DNA from: Ooceraea biroi
Lineage: Eukaryota; Arthropoda; Insecta; Hymenoptera; Formicidae
Reading direction: 5' to 3'
Assembly: GCF_003672135.1 (NCBI RefSeq)
Contig: NC_039514.1
Coordinates: forward strand, 4,278,001 to 4,342,000
Length of the DNA: 64,000 nt
Positions 1 through 11,969 of this stretch are shown piece by piece (position 1 is the stretch's first letter; each line of letters starts with the position of its first letter). The position numbers were made by a program, and so were the translations under genes. The notes under the pieces are model-generated. The model was given only the letters and a program-made list of their open reading frames with translations. It searched no databases and was not told the DNA's origin.

Positions 1-852
1 TTTTTTAAAAAACTAAAAGAGATACGAAAAAATGTTTCAGACAGACATGTCACGATTTCGAGGGGGACATAAGATGATACCATTGGTTTGACCTTGAATA
101 GTCGTTTGAAGGTCACGTTCGCGTCACGATCTTCGGATCACCTTCAATTTCTTAAATTGAAACCCCAACTTTTTATTGCAGATTCTTATTCTCCATCGAA
201 AAGTAAGTAACTTTTGTCTGAAACATTTTTCCGAAAAATGTCATCTTATGTCCTTAAAATGTCCTCAAAACTCATCTTGAAGATCATTTTAAGGACATAA
301 GATGACATTTTTCGGAAAAATGTTTCAGACAAAAGTTGCATGTTTTCTCGCGTAGAATCCGAATCCGTAATAAAAAATACCATGTCTCATTAAAAAAAAT
401 TTCAGGAATTCTAATTGTCTGAAATTTTTTTTTAATGAGACATGGTATTTTTTATTACGGATTCGGATTCTACGCGAGAAAACATGCAACTTTTGTCTGA
501 AACATTTTTCGGAAAAATGTCATCTTATGTCCTTAAAATGATCTTCAAGATGAGTTTTGAGACATTTTAAGGACATAAGATGACATTTTTCGGAAAAATG
601 TTTCAGACAAAAGTTACTTACTTTTCGATGGAGAATAAGAATCTGCAATAAAAAGTTGGGGTTTCAATTTAAGAAATTGAAGGTGATCCAAAGATCGTGA
701 CGCGAACGTGACCTTCAAACGACTATTCAAGGTCAAACCAATGGTATCATCTTATGTCCCCCTCGAAATCGTGACATGTCTGTCTGAAACATTTTTTCGT
801 ATCTCTTTTAGTTTTTTAAAAAATCGACTGTATAAATTAAAATGGGCCACCC
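1..852. mobile_element. Hairpin element, left copy (three hairpins inside one)
   Basis: The segment is self-complementary end to end. Its interior splits into three consecutive perfect or near-perfect hairpins at about 209-337, 338-487 and 488-615. The outer arms (1-208 and 616-852) pair with each other. The right terminus reads GGGCCACCC (844-852). About 25 bases of the left terminus lie outside the window, judged from the other copy at 4596-5473. No coding capacity is visible; it behaves like a foldback/MITE element. Confidence 0.75.
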
Positions 853-1464
853 TTATATGTATATTATACAGGGTGTCTGAGACCACCCGTACATGCCGAA
901 TATTTTGATAACTGAGCGTGACAGATAAAAATGTTTTAATCAAAAGTTGTAGGGCTTTAACAATTACATGAAATGGTGATACATATTTGACCTTGACAGC
1001 AGTTATGCAGGAAGTCTCAAGGTCAACTTTAAAATCTTAAATGGAAACTCCCATTTTTTATTATATCATCTTCTTCTACCAATTAATTGGAACAACTTTT
1101 GTCTGAAACATGTTTTCTGAAAATGCTCCATTGACCTTGACATGTATTTGAAATAAAAACTACATTTTGAAATAAAAAAGTCTCGCTCTTAACATAATCC
1201 AGAACTAACGACGAGGACGTGGCGAGTTTCTAGTTCCATGTTTTTTCTTAATTTAAAAAATTGTAATGTTTTTAAAATGTTTTCAGTGGTACGGCCAAAA
1301 AAACGGAAAAATAATTAATAAACATAGTGATACCAAATACTATGTTACACAAACCAATTATGAATACGTAAAAGCATTTAAAAAAAACTGAAATAGCTGT
1401 CCCAAATACGGGACATTATGCACCAACGGGTTAACAACGTTTCTGAGTGAGTGAGTATGTTTGT

Positions 1465-2597
1465 TCAAGCAAAGTGTTCAAAGTGAGCACCGTTTTCTGC
1501 GATGCACATATCTACTCTGCGTTGGAAGGAATTAGTTGCTCGAAGAATCTCATCAGCACCTAAAGATCGAATTGCTTCACTTATCCTAAGGATCATATTG
1601 TCCCTTATAGTCGGACGTTCATGGTACACCAAATCTTTTATCCTTCCCCAAAAATAATAATCTAAAACGGTGAGGTCCGGTGATCGGGGCGGATAATTGA
1701 TGGGACCATATTTGCCTATCCATTTGTTGGGAAACATAGCGTTTAGTATTGTACGAACAACTCTCGATGTATGCGACGGGCATCCATCTTGTTGAAACCA
1801 CATGTCCAAGCGCAATTGCAGAGGAAGATTTTCTAGTAAGATGGAAGATCTGTCTCTATCAAAGCTGAATATCTATCAGCGTTTAGATTTTCTTCAAAGA
1901 AAATAGGACCTACGATCTGACTTCCAATAATGCCACACCAAACATTAACTTTCCACACATGTTGATGATCTATTTCTCTCAACCAGTGAGGATTAACTTG
2001 TGACCAATAACGACAGTTCCAAGTATTATTAGATCCGTTACTTTTAAATGTACATTCGTCAGAAAATAAAATTTTAAGGTGAAAATCAGGTGGTTGCTGT
2101 CTTATCCAATTGCAAAATGCAAGTCTCTGTTGAAAATCATCATACTTCAACGCTTGGTGAACAGACATTCTGTAAGGGTGAAACTTGTTTGCTCTCATAA
2201 TGCGCCAAATAATGTCACGACTAACGCCAGAATCTCTTTCTCGACGTCTCAAGGAATCATGAGGGTTCAACTCTACCAATGCAAGAATTTCCGCCGTTTT
2301 TTCATCCCTAATTGGACGGTGGATCTGTCTACTTTTGTTATGTTCAGGCTGAATGACACCTTTAGTTCTGATTCTCTTAGCCAAACGTGAAAAAACGTTC
2401 CGCGAGTGAGGAGTCCGATCAGGATAACGCTCTCGCCATAATCTTTCAGCTCCACTGAACGTACCTCGACACTCACCCAAAATTAACAGCATATCATATG
2501 CTTCTTCATTCGAATAGGACATGGTTAGATAGATCTTTACGAAATCTTTGCTAGAAACTTTTCGAATAATAATTACCGAACCGTTCATCAATTTCAA
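1465..2597 (-). pseudogene. Tc1/mariner-superfamily transposase, left-arm copy, broken
   Basis: Would encode a DDE-type transposase that cuts and joins element ends. The N-terminal part (1833-2597) has a DUF4817-like helix-turn-helix (motif SYSNEEAYDMLLILGEC), a second HTH, and the first catalytic Asp in FSDECTF. The C-terminal part (1465-1815) has the second Asp in QQDGCPSH and the third in SPDLTVLDYYFWG. I count 41 residues between the second and third Asp, so DD41D, like the rosa and Visitor groups. A stop and frame change at about 1815-1833 separate the halves. The first Met lies upstream of the probable start at MSYSNEE. Confidence 0.85.
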
Positions 2598-2655
2598 GAG
2601 TTTTTATATCATTTTATAGCACGCTTTGACGAAAGCAATCCTCCTATTTATGTGT

Positions 2656-2797
2656 TCGTAAACTCGGCGGAAAGCTATTTCGGAAAAGTACATACAATAC
2701 TGTCGCTGCGTTGGGGTAAACAAGTCGTCGCCAGCGAGCCGTTTTGTTTACTCAAGTAAGCACTTCCTGTCTTATCGCCGAGTATCGTCCTTTTAAG
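2656..2797. other. Loop of the large palindrome
   Basis: About 140 unpaired bases between the two arms, which meet at TCCTCCTATTTATGTG and its complement. It contains no ORF. It lies upstream of both divergent transposase genes and would act as their shared 5' region if they were ever expressed. Confidence 0.6.
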
Positions 2798-2854
2798 CAC
2801 ATAAATAGGAGGATTGCTTTCGTCAAAGCGTGCTATAAAATGATATAAAAACTC

Positions 2855-3985
2855 TTGAAATTGATGAACGGTTCGGTAATTATTATTCGAAAAGTTTCTA
2901 GCAAAGATTTCGTAAAGATCTATCTAACCATGTCCTATTCGAATGAAGAAGCATATGATATGCTGTTAATTTTGGGTGAGTGTCGAGGTACGTTCAGTGG
3001 AGCTGAAAGATTATGGCGAGAGCGTTATCCTGATCGGACTCCTCACTCGCGGAACGTTTTTTCACGTTTGGCTAAGAGAATCAGAACTAAAGGTGTCATT
3101 CAGCCTGAACATAACAAAAGTAGACAGATCCACCGTCCAATTAGGGATGAAAAAACGGCGGAAATTCTTGCATTGGTAGAGTTGAACCCTCATGATTCCT
3201 TGAGACGTCGAGAAAGAGATTCTGGCGTTAGTCGTGACATTATTTGGCGCATTATGAGAGCAAACAAGTTTCACCCTTACAGAATGTCTGTTCACCAAGC
3301 GTTGAAGTATGATGATTTTCAACAGAGACTTGCATTTTGCAATTGGATAAGACAGCAACCACCTGATTTTCACCTTAAAATTTTATTTTCTGACGAATGT
3401 ACATTTAAAAGTAACGGATCTAATAATACTTGGAACTGTCGTTATTGGTCACAAGTTAATCCTCACTGGTTGAGAGAAATAGATCATCAACATGTGTGGA
3501 AAGTTAATGTTTGGTGTGGCATTATTGGAAGTCAGATCGTAGGTCCTATTTTCTTTGAAGAAAATCTAAACGCTGATAGATATTCAGCTTTGATAGAGAC
3601 AGATCTTCCTCTTACTAGAAAATCTTCCTCTGCAATTGCGCTTGGACATGTGGTTTCAACAAGATGGATGCCCGTCGCATACATCGAGAGTTGTTCGTAC
3701 AATACTAAACGCTATGTTTCCCAACAAATGGATAGGCAAATATGGTCCCATCAATTATCCACCCGATCACCGGACCTCACCGTTTTCGATTATTATTTTT
3801 GGGGAAGGATAAAAGATTTGGTGTACCATGAACGTCCGACTATAAGGGACAATATGATCCTTAGGATAAGTGAAGCAATTCGATCTTTAGGTGCTGATGA
3901 GATTCTTCGAGCAACTAATTCCTTCCAACGCAGAGTAGATATGTGCATCGCAGAAAACGGTGCTCACTTTGAACACTTTGCTTGA
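2855..3985 (+). pseudogene. Tc1/mariner-superfamily transposase, right-arm copy, frame-disrupted
   Basis: A 376-residue open frame that looks intact but is not. Residues 26-80 are the DUF4817-like HTH, 113-144 a second HTH, and Asp180 is the first catalytic residue (FSDECTF). After about residue 252 the frame shifts, so the segment that should read QQDGCPSHTS is read out of frame and the second catalytic Asp is lost. A compensating one-base deletion near 3762 restores the frame at RSPDLTVFDYYFWG. The likely true start is Met26. Family placement is the same as the left-arm copy; activity is not expected. Confidence 0.85.
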
Positions 3986-4595
3986 ACAAACATACTCACT
4001 CACTCAGAAACGTTGTTAACCCGTTGGTGCATAATGTCCCGTATTTGGGACAGCTATTTCAGTTTTTTTTAAATGCTTTTACGTATTCATAATTGGTTTG
4101 TGTAACATAGTATTTGGTATCACTATGTTTATTAATTATTTTTCCGTTTTTTTGGCCGTACCACTGAAAACATTTTAAAAATTACAATTTTTTAAATTAA
4201 GAAAAAACATGGAACTAGAAACTCGCCACGTCCTCGTCGTTAGTTCTGGATTATGTTAAGAGCGAGACTTTTTTATTTCAAAATGTAGTTTTTATTTCAA
4301 ATACATGTCAAGGTCAATGGAGGCATTTTCAGAAAACATGTTTCAGACAAAAGTTGTTCCAATTAATTGGTAGAAGAAGATGATATAATAAAAAATGGGA
4401 GTTTCCATTTAAGATTTTAAAGTTGACCTTGAGACTTCCTGCATAACTGCTGTCAAGGTCAAATATGTATCACCATTTCATGTAATTGTTAAAGCCCTAC
4501 AACTTTTGATTAAAACATTTTTATCTGTCACGCTCAGTTATCAAAATATTCGGCATGTACGGGTGGTCTCAGACACCCTGTATATATACATATAA

Positions 4596-5473
4596 GGGTG
4601 GCCCATTTTAATTTATACAGTCGATTTTTAAAAAACTAAAAGAGATACGAAAAAATGTTTCAGACAGACATGTCACGATTTCGAGGGGGACATAAGATGA
4701 TACCATTGGTTTGACCTTGAATAGTCGTTTGAAGGTCACGTTCGCGTCACGATCTTTGGATCACCTTCAATTTCTTAATTGAAACCCCAACTTTTTATGC
4801 AGATTCTTATTCCTCCATCGAAAAGTAAGTAACTTTTGTCTGAAACATTTTTCCGAAAATGTCATCTTATGTCCTTAAATGTCCTCAAAACTCATCTTGA
4901 AGATCATTTTAAGGACATAAGATGACATTTTTCCGAAAAATGTTTCAGACAAAAGTTGCATGTTTTCTCGCGTAGAATCCGAATCCGTAATAAAAAATAC
5001 CATGTCTCATTAAAAAAAATTTCAGACCGGAAGTTAGAATTCTGAAATTTTTTTTTAATGAGACATAGTATTTTTTATTACGGATTCGGATTCTACGCGA
5101 GAAAACATGCAACTTTTGTCTGAAACATTTTTCCGAAAAATGTCATCTTATGTCCTTAAAATGATCTTCAAGATGAGTTTTGAGGACATTTTAAGGACAT
5201 AAGATGACATTTTTCGGAAAAATGTTTCAGACAAAAGTTACTTACTTTTCGATGGAGAATAAGAATCTGCAATAAAAAGTTGGGGTTTCAATTTAAGAAA
5301 TTGAAGGTGATCCGAAGATCGTGACGCGAACGTGACCTTCAAACGACTATTCAAGGTCAAACAATGGTATCATCTTATGTCCCCTCGAAATCGTGACATG
5401 TCTGTCTGAAACATTTTTTCGTATCTCTTTTAGTTTTTTAAAAATCGACTGTATAAATTAAAATGGGCCACCT
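4596..5473. mobile_element. Hairpin element, right copy
   Basis: Complete counterpart of the left-edge hairpin. It starts GGGTGGCCC (4596) and ends GGGCCACC (5472), again with a nested set of three internal hairpins. TA-rich DNA borders both sides. It abuts the transposase element with only a dozen or so bases between the two termini. Confidence 0.75.
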
Positions 5474-5479
5474 GTATAT

Positions 5480-6309
5480 GTTCTCTATGTAAACACATTA
5501 ATCACGTTAATTAAAATATTTTTTCCGATCAAATTGTGTCTTTTTATCGCGTTGAACCTCCTCACTTCCCCTCCCTGTACCTACCCAGATAGCCAAGCGT
5601 GCGATTACCGCACCAGATATTGTTACCGTACTGCTACTGTACTGTCATGAGATGGCAGTGTAGGCGTAACCATACAATATCAGTACAAAAAGGATACATG
5701 ATATTACGATACAGCGTACAATCACTGTACCTATACTGCATACTGTTCAGTACATCGCAATTAAGAATTATACCATACCAGTACTACGTACTGAGTATGT
5801 ATTAAAACCTGAAAATGCGATATAATTGATCGAAGTAATAACTGTTTATTAAATTTATCATTAAAATTTAAATTATAATTTGGCGCAATGATGAATATTT
5901 AATATTCCTATATATTGATATGGAGTTTGATTGCTATTTATATAAATTTATATAAATAAAGCCTCATTATTTTGACGCGCGCAACGCGCGTCAGCAAGAT
6001 TTGCTACTTGAGATAGTTCATATTATGTTAATTGAACATTAAGACCTTTTCTAATTGGTCAACTCTACTTATATTATTTTTATTATAAATATCATTTTCT
6101 TATAGCGTAGACGCACGCAATGTGAATCAGTGTGAATCGTGCATAATGAGAGATCTCTTAGCGCGGCAAATTTGTCTCCTTGGAGACATATTGTTACTCT
6201 CCCAGCGAGACGATATTGTTTTTTCTCTACGCTGCATCTCGTTCTTCTTTGTAATAACGTGGACCTGTACGGACGTATTCTTCTTCCGCAATTTTCTACT
6301 TATTACGAG
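5480..6309. other. AT-rich intergenic stretch
   Basis: No convincing gene. Contains ACCCAGATAGC near 5586, a motif that also ends the MITE at 37712-37876, and a short GC-rich self-complementary run near 5975 (GACGCGCGCAACGCGCGTC). Confidence 0.6.
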
Positions 6310-6329
6310 GAGAGAAGAGAGAGACAGAC

Positions 6330-6390
<61 letters not shown>

Positions 6391-6394
6391 GAGA
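6310..6394. repeat. (GAGA)n/(CAGA)n microsatellite
   Basis: Simple repeat of GA and GACA units. Open frames across it encode only Arg/Glu/Asp or Leu/Ser/Cys runs and are not genes. Confidence 0.95.
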
Positions 6395-6797
6395 TTTGAG
6401 GTAAGTAATTTTTCATATAACAATTAATTTGTTAAATCTTTTTTCTTGAAAATCATTCAATATGACTTTTTATTCCGATTTTTCATTCCTTGAACTTATC
6501 TTTATTTTTTCATTTATATTTATCTGTCGGAAATCGTGTATATGCTTGCGCGAGATGACAATAAGCGAAATCATCTTTTTGTGAAAAATACAGCAGTAAT
6601 CGAATGCGTGTGTTATGTTAAATGTTAATAGTAGAAATGCAGCCGAAATATTATATTATACTTTCTTTGATATACATATTTTTTCTAAATTTGTTGTTAT
6701 TTTGCGCGTAGCTTCGCATTTGTGGCTGAGACGTAACATACGCGGATGATTGTCGGAGTCTGTTCAAAATACCTCTCAATATCGGAGCATATACAAG
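6395..6797. other. Intergenic, nothing recognised
   Basis: AT-rich DNA with no supported feature. Confidence 0.5.
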
Positions 6798-6918
6798 GAG
6801 TACGTTCCATTTAGCGCTCGCAACGACGTTAGCGTCATTCTATCTTTATTTAATATTCAGTGAGCAATAAAGACAGAATGACGCTCGCGTTGTTGCGATC
6901 GCCAAATGGAACGTACTC
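6798..6918. mobile_element. Palindromic MITE (ACGTTCCATTT family)
   Basis: Two imperfect complementary arms of about 50 bases beginning GAGTACGTTCCATTT around a short AT spacer. The inner arm sequence (AACG...GTCATTCTGTCTTTATT) recurs in the palindrome at 47384-47464, so this is a repeat family. Confidence 0.75.
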
Positions 6919-8266
6919 AAGGATAGGCGGGAAGGACCGCCATATTTTGTTTTCAGCTTCGCACATACGTGTGAACATACATGTGTGTGTATATATACGC
7001 GTGAAATAAAAGATTCAGGCTCGGTTACACCAACGTCGCGTAACTTTAATTTTACTCACTTTTCTAATTATTCTTCTAACCGACTTGTAACCCTTTAGAA
7101 ACAGACAAAGCGTGAGTTAAGCTAAAATTAAAATTACACGACGTTAGTTCAATCGGGCCTCCGAATAAAAAAATTTAAAATTGTACAATTCTTTTTATAC
7201 ATATTAATTCTTTATTATTAAAGCTTTTTTATTTAATAACGTAATAAACATATAATACATTTTGTAGTGTAATATTTTGTGATATAATAAATATAAAATA
7301 AATAACAAAATATTAAAAAGATCATTGAATATATTTATAAAATGAATTAACATTGCTTTACAACGTTTTTCAATTGATTCAATTTTAATGCTTCCGAATT
7401 TCTATGTTACTACTATATATAAAGTTTTTGAATGAGTTCAAATGCATTAAAATTTTTCTCTTACGTAATTATAAGCTTTCGAGCTGTAGTTAATTTGTTA
7501 ACTACATGTTAAAGCAAATGATCTTCATTCGGACTCTATTGTTTATTAATAGTTATATTTCCACATTTCGAAATTATTCCTTTCAAGAAATTTTTATGAA
7601 GCTTACCCATTTTCCTGTACAATATATAAAATATTCTTATTTAATTTTGATTTAAAGATGTTGTAAAATATCAAAATATATCTGCTTGAGTGTTTTATTT
7701 TGTGTTTTAAATATGTTATTGTTAAGATTTTTATTTATACTCTTCCCAAGAGGCTCTTATAAGTATTTAATAGCGTCATCTTTTTCATTTTGAAAATGTT
7801 GAGGACTGCCAAATGTTGAGCAATGAACTTTTAAATTTGAATTTTCAGACTGGAGAAATACATCTCAATAAAAAGCTTTTCATCGAGTACTATAGTATAA
7901 TCTTGTGATCTAAAAACAATATTACAAAGCAATGTTCAAAAAATTTCCTAATGTACAATAAATATTTTACAAATAAAATGAGATATAATTATGTAAAAAT
8001 TCCTAACTAATCAGCTAGTAAAAATTCTCTTTTTAAAATTAATTCTTCAGCATTTATCGAGAAGAATTTGTTCATTGGTAATACTTTCTTGATGATTATT
8101 GTCATTCTGATTATTGTCATTCCTGTATTGAATTTTTTTGTGCAATGTGTATCACTTGATGAAAATGATGTTTCCAAATATGAAAGTTCGTGATCTGTAT
8201 AATGAACAGAAGAAAAAGATAAATTTAAATAATTCTGTTGATTTTCAATATTTTTCTGTTTATTGT
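6919..8266. other. AT-rich intergenic stretch
   Basis: No ORF, RNA gene or repeat that I can support over about 1.3 kb. Confidence 0.5.
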
Positions 8267-8365
8267 GGCTGCGTTCCGATATTCACTGTCAGTACTGAAA
8301 ATATATAGTATACATGACATAAACTATAGATTTTCAGTACTGACAGTGAATATCGGAACGCAGCC
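8267..8365. mobile_element. 99-bp palindromic MITE (GGCTGCGTTCCGATATTCAC)
   Basis: Perfect inverted arms of about 36 bases starting GGCTGCGTTCCGATATTCAC around a short AT loop. No coding capacity. Confidence 0.8.
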
Positions 8366-9072
8366 TGTGTGTAGCATTACAAAAGAATCTGCCTACAAAA
8401 AATAAAAAAAGTATTAATAAATAAAGCACATAATATTAAAATTAAGTAAAATAATGTAATATTTCTTAATTCATTTCTGCTATCTGTTTTTGCCATCATT
8501 TCGTAATAAAAATAATTTCTGCTGTATATCTGCCGTCGTAACATAACAATCTTCCACTATCATATTTCTGCCGTCATAATGTAATAATATGTTTCATTCT
8601 TAATTGACAGGTCAGATTGTTGAAATATACTTACAACGGACGAGGTTTGTATAATTTGTTGCAGGTATTTTGTTAATCTTATTCTAATTTATTGAGTTTA
8701 TAAGACTTCCGATAGATTTCCGATAGATTTCCAATAGTCTTAATAACAAATTATTTTTTTCAATTGCCCACTTTTTAAACAACGTCTCTAACGTCATTAA
8801 AACGTCATTTTACGTCATCTTGCTTCTTGAATACTTGCAAACACAGTATTCATACTTAATTTAATTTTTATTTCTTTGAGGGTTTTATACTATATATCAT
8901 TTATTATATATTATTCAGTACGTATCATCTCATATCATATCATAGTCCAAGTTGACTAGAAAAACTTGTCTTTTTGTGTTTAGACTTTTCCATTTCAGAC
9001 TTTATTCATTTTTCCTCGAGTTGCTATTTTTCGTCTTGTTCATTTCTTTTATTGATATTCTGTTTCATCAAT
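8366..9072. other. AT-rich intergenic stretch
   Basis: Nothing recognised. The TTTCAG at about 8992-8997 could be a splice acceptor for the following small ORF, but there is no supporting exon. Confidence 0.4.
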
Positions 9073-9375
9073 ATGTTGCGTTTGGCGAACAGGCGCAGTC
9101 GCAAGCCTTATCACTTACTTTCTGCAGCTCATCGTCGTCGTTTGGAAAAATTAGAAAGAGCTGCACGTAATGAATACGAATATTTACAACAGAAGAATTT
9201 AGATATTGCTAAGGATATATACTTTATGCTTTTGAACACCTCTGAATTATGCCCGAAAACAATGCCTAATTATGCTCTCATTATGCGCGAAAAAGTAGTA
9301 ATTATGCGACAATTATGCTTGTTAAATCCGCTATTTATGCACGATGTAATATGTAACAGCTTTAAAATTATATGA
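9073..9375 (+). CDS. Small basic hypothetical protein
   Basis: About 100 codons from the ATG at 9073. The N-terminus is rich in Arg/Lys (NRRSRKPYHLL, HRRRLEKLERAARNEYEYL) and could form a basic helix; the rest is hydrophobic and Met-rich. It resembles the N-termini of insect transposon-borne proteins in general style, but I cannot assign a family. It may be an exon or a transposon fragment rather than a complete gene. Confidence 0.25.
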   Translation: MLRLANRRSRKPYHLLSAAHRRRLEKLERAARNEYEYLQQKNLDIAKDIYFMLLNTSELCPKTMPNYALIMREKVVIMRQLCLLNPLFMHDVICNSFKII

Positions 9376-9818
9376 AAATTATAGGAATGGGGCATTTTAA
9401 GATACTTTCAAAGAAAAATAACGTTTTCTAATATGCAAAAAGGAAAGGACGGTGACAAATAAAGTAAAAGTGTTGTTTTTAAAAATATAGATAATTTTAT
9501 TTAATAAAACATAGAATGGCCCAAATGCTTCAGAACAGAACACAACATAAAACAGTGAAGACTAGCATGTCTAGCGTGACTAGCTATCATTAAACTAAAC
9601 TTTCAATTAAACATTCAATTAACTTTCAATTAAAATTTAAATGAAATGTCAACGGATAGACAAAATGTGCTTTCTCATAAAACAAAAAAATCTATTATCC
9701 AAAATATTGACACCCGGGTTCACAAGTCGATGATATGTAAGATCAAATTGATTATTCGGATCAAATCAATTTGATATCTAATATCGTTGATATCTACACA
9801 ATATCTTCTAAATATCAA
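9376..9818. other. Intergenic, nothing recognised
   Basis: AT-rich; short reiterations of CAATTAA near 9600. Possibly the 3' flank of the hAT element that follows on the other strand. Confidence 0.4.
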
Positions 9819-11243
9819 TTAAAAATTTTTGTAGATATCAAATTCAAAGATGCGAAATTCAATTGACAATTGATCTAACATAACATCAACTTGTGAATCT
9901 GGGCATTGACACAGTTGTCCTATCGTTTCTCTATAGTTATTAGTCATTAATTTCGTCATCCACATCGTCCCAAAATACATACAAACCATAATCTCTACGT
10001 TGTCAGCTTTTAACCTGCACCTCTTAGGGCTTAGCACATCTCCATAACCAGAAATAGCTCTTTCACTATCTACATTAGAGACAGGCATATAAATTATTTG
10101 TAGACATGCAACAGCAAACTCACTGTGATGAGTTCTCATTCCAATTAATATTTGCTCAACGATGTCAATTACACTACTACTATTCTTAGAATGAAAGGTT
10201 TTAGAAGTTTCCTGTATTCGATCCTTAAATAGCCTATATAAAACAAGGAACTCTTCATTAGGTATGTGATTTAACAAGGAGATATTTTATTTAGCTTCTA
10301 ATATTGTTACATTGCTATCAGGAAGAGATAATAGTTTAGGAGGATAGAATAATGTCTCAGTAGCTTCAAAAAAGGATTTAGCCGTATCTTCAGCCAGAAG
10401 TTTTTTTAAGTTTTTCTAAAGAAGCGGCACAGACAGCTTGAATCCTTTCCTCAGCATTCTTTGCTTTGAATATCTCAGGAGACACAGACAGTCTTTGGTT
10501 TTTTTGGAAATAACGGACTTAATGTCTTTGGCATTCTTTATAACTGAAAAAGAAGTGCACAGTTCTCGAATCTTTGGATAAAGCAAGTGTGCCAAAGGAT
10601 ACTTGGAGCTTTCGATCAGAAGCAACAGCGCTGATATAGGAGAACTATACTCCAAAACAAAGCTGCTTCAGTCTGAATGATCTTGACGTCTTCATCTGAT
10701 AGTTTCTTAAAATACTGTACCGCTTTAACATCTCAGAAAGGAATTTTGCAAATTCAGCCACATCCTCTAGATACTCATATAGATATTCTGCAGAAACTCT
10801 CCAAGAACCCCAACGAGTAAGAACTGGTAACGGAAAAAGCTTGGCCTCTTTCTGTTTAGAAAAAACTATATTTATCCTTTAGAAATTTTAAATATCTGTG
10901 TTTCTTCTTCCTAGTATTTTTGAAAAGTTTTTTGGTTTTGGACACACATTCATTCAGACGTGACAATTTATTCTGAAATATTTGCGATACTTTGTCCAAC
11001 TTATGTGCCCAGCATTGGATATGGACTATATTGGGATTCACTAATTCTTTCAAGAGTCGAACGCAGAGATTCATGTAGGGAGCACTATCAGTTATTGTCC
11101 CAACAACATCCTCAAATTGACATCAAAGGAATTCAGTGTCTGTATAATAGTTTTTGGAGTACTGGTCTCCAGTACAAGTAGAAAGATTTTTTACTGAAGA
11201 AACGAATAGCTTAGGCTCACTGCTTGTGTCACTGGGCAGTACC
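9819..11243 (-). pseudogene. hAT-family transposase remnant
   Basis: Read on the minus strand, three broken pieces line up in the order of a hAT transposase. 10856-11222 is the start of the catalytic core (HIQCWAHKLDKVSQ). 10416-10655 is an internal core fragment. 9819-10277 is the C-terminal dimerisation domain, with its signature VSNVDSERAISGYGDVLSPKR. Several frameshifts and stops separate the pieces, and the N-terminus is lost at the assembly gap. hAT transposases dimerise through this C-terminal domain and cut DNA with an RNase H-fold core; this copy is dead. Confidence 0.85.
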
Positions 11244-11343
11244 NNNNNNNNNNNNNNNNNNNNNNNNNNNNNNNNNNNNNNNNNNNNNNNNNNNNNNNNN
11301 NNNNNNNNNNNNNNNNNNNNNNNNNNNNNNNNNNNNNNNNNNN
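11244..11343. other. Assembly gap, 100 Ns
   Basis: Exactly 100 Ns, a conventional placeholder for unknown length. Order and distance across it should not be trusted. Confidence 0.99.
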
Positions 11344-11640
11344 CGCGAGATGGGAACTTAAACTTTTTTGAAAACCAACAAAACTTAACCCCTTTTTTTT
11401 TGGGGGCAAAAGGAAACCCAACATAAAAATAAATCCTTAAGAGCCCTGAAAAAAATTTTGCCAAACGAAAGGATAAAACAAATTCCATTAAATCTAATTT
11501 GGTTTTTAAAAAAAGCCCCCAAAGGTGGTGGGGAAGCAAAAAAGAACCCCCCAAAAACTGGTTTTTTTTTTTTTTTTATCCCTCAAAACAAAGATATTTT
11601 TTCTCAATTTTTTCATTGGTTTTCGTCATCAGTGTGTAGA
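11344..11640. other. Low-quality sequence next to the gap
   Basis: Long mononucleotide runs of T, C, A and G follow one another, unlike the surrounding DNA. This looks like unpolished or poorly called sequence. Open frames here are not believable. Confidence 0.6.
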
Positions 11641-11714
11641 AAAAGGTAAGATCATCATGTTGTACGATGTTTATTTTTTTTTCAGAGCGTATAATATTAT
11701 TTCGGTTTTATTAG

Positions 11715-11969
11715 ATGGCGTATCAGTTACGGCCTCGACCCATACGCCAGCAGCTACTTGAGGAGGATCGTGAGGATAATTTGGACGAAAATCCTTCTGA
11801 TGAAGATACTAGAAATGATTCTGAACACTCTGAAGAAGATACTGATTATTATATATTATTATTATTTTTATATTTTTTACGATTATATCCTTTTTATATA
11901 GTCCTTTTGATATTATTCATTCATTTTTCTACATTAATTGAGTACAATTTACTTATATCTAATAAATAA
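11715..11969 (+). CDS. Acidic N-terminal ORF, possible transposase exon
   Basis: ATG at 11715 begins MAYQLRPRPIRQQLLEEDRE, followed by an Asp/Glu/Ser-rich run to about residue 48 and then an AT-rich hydrophobic tail that is probably not coding. A run of T followed by CAG at about 11680 could be a splice acceptor. Acidic N-termini are common in piggyBac-like transposases, but no catalytic domain follows, so this is only a suggestion. Confidence 0.25.
   Translation: MAYQLRPRPIRQQLLEEDREDNLDENPSDEDTRNDSEHSEEDTDYYILLLFLYFLRLYPFYIVLLILFIHFSTLIEYNLLISNK

Larger units (their letters stand above)
869..4580. mobile_element. Palindromic Tc1/mariner-superfamily element (DD41D type)
   Basis: Both ends carry CAGGGTGTCTGAGACC in inverted orientation (869 onward, and ending at 4580), flanked by TA-rich DNA as expected for TA-targeting Tc1/mariner relatives. 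Everything between is one inverted repeat, so each arm of about 1.8 kb holds its own transposase gene. Neither gene is intact. A dimeric head-to-head element or an assembly foldback are both possible. Confidence 0.7.
1..5479. repeat. 5.5-kb nested palindrome
   Basis: The left half reads as the reverse complement of the right half, about a loop at roughly 2656-2797. Each half holds an outer hairpin (left cut by the window edge) and an inner arm with a transposase gene. The arms differ by scattered single-base changes and indels. This is either a real head-to-head element or an assembly foldback. Confidence 0.9.

Noticed and set aside
5599..5805. Small plus-strand frame after the palindrome
   Set aside because: No motif; composed of TAC/GTA-rich reiterated sequence.
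6122..6427. Open frames on both strands across the GAGA/CAGA repeat
   Set aside because: They are translations of a simple repeat with no domain, and they exist in several phases at once.
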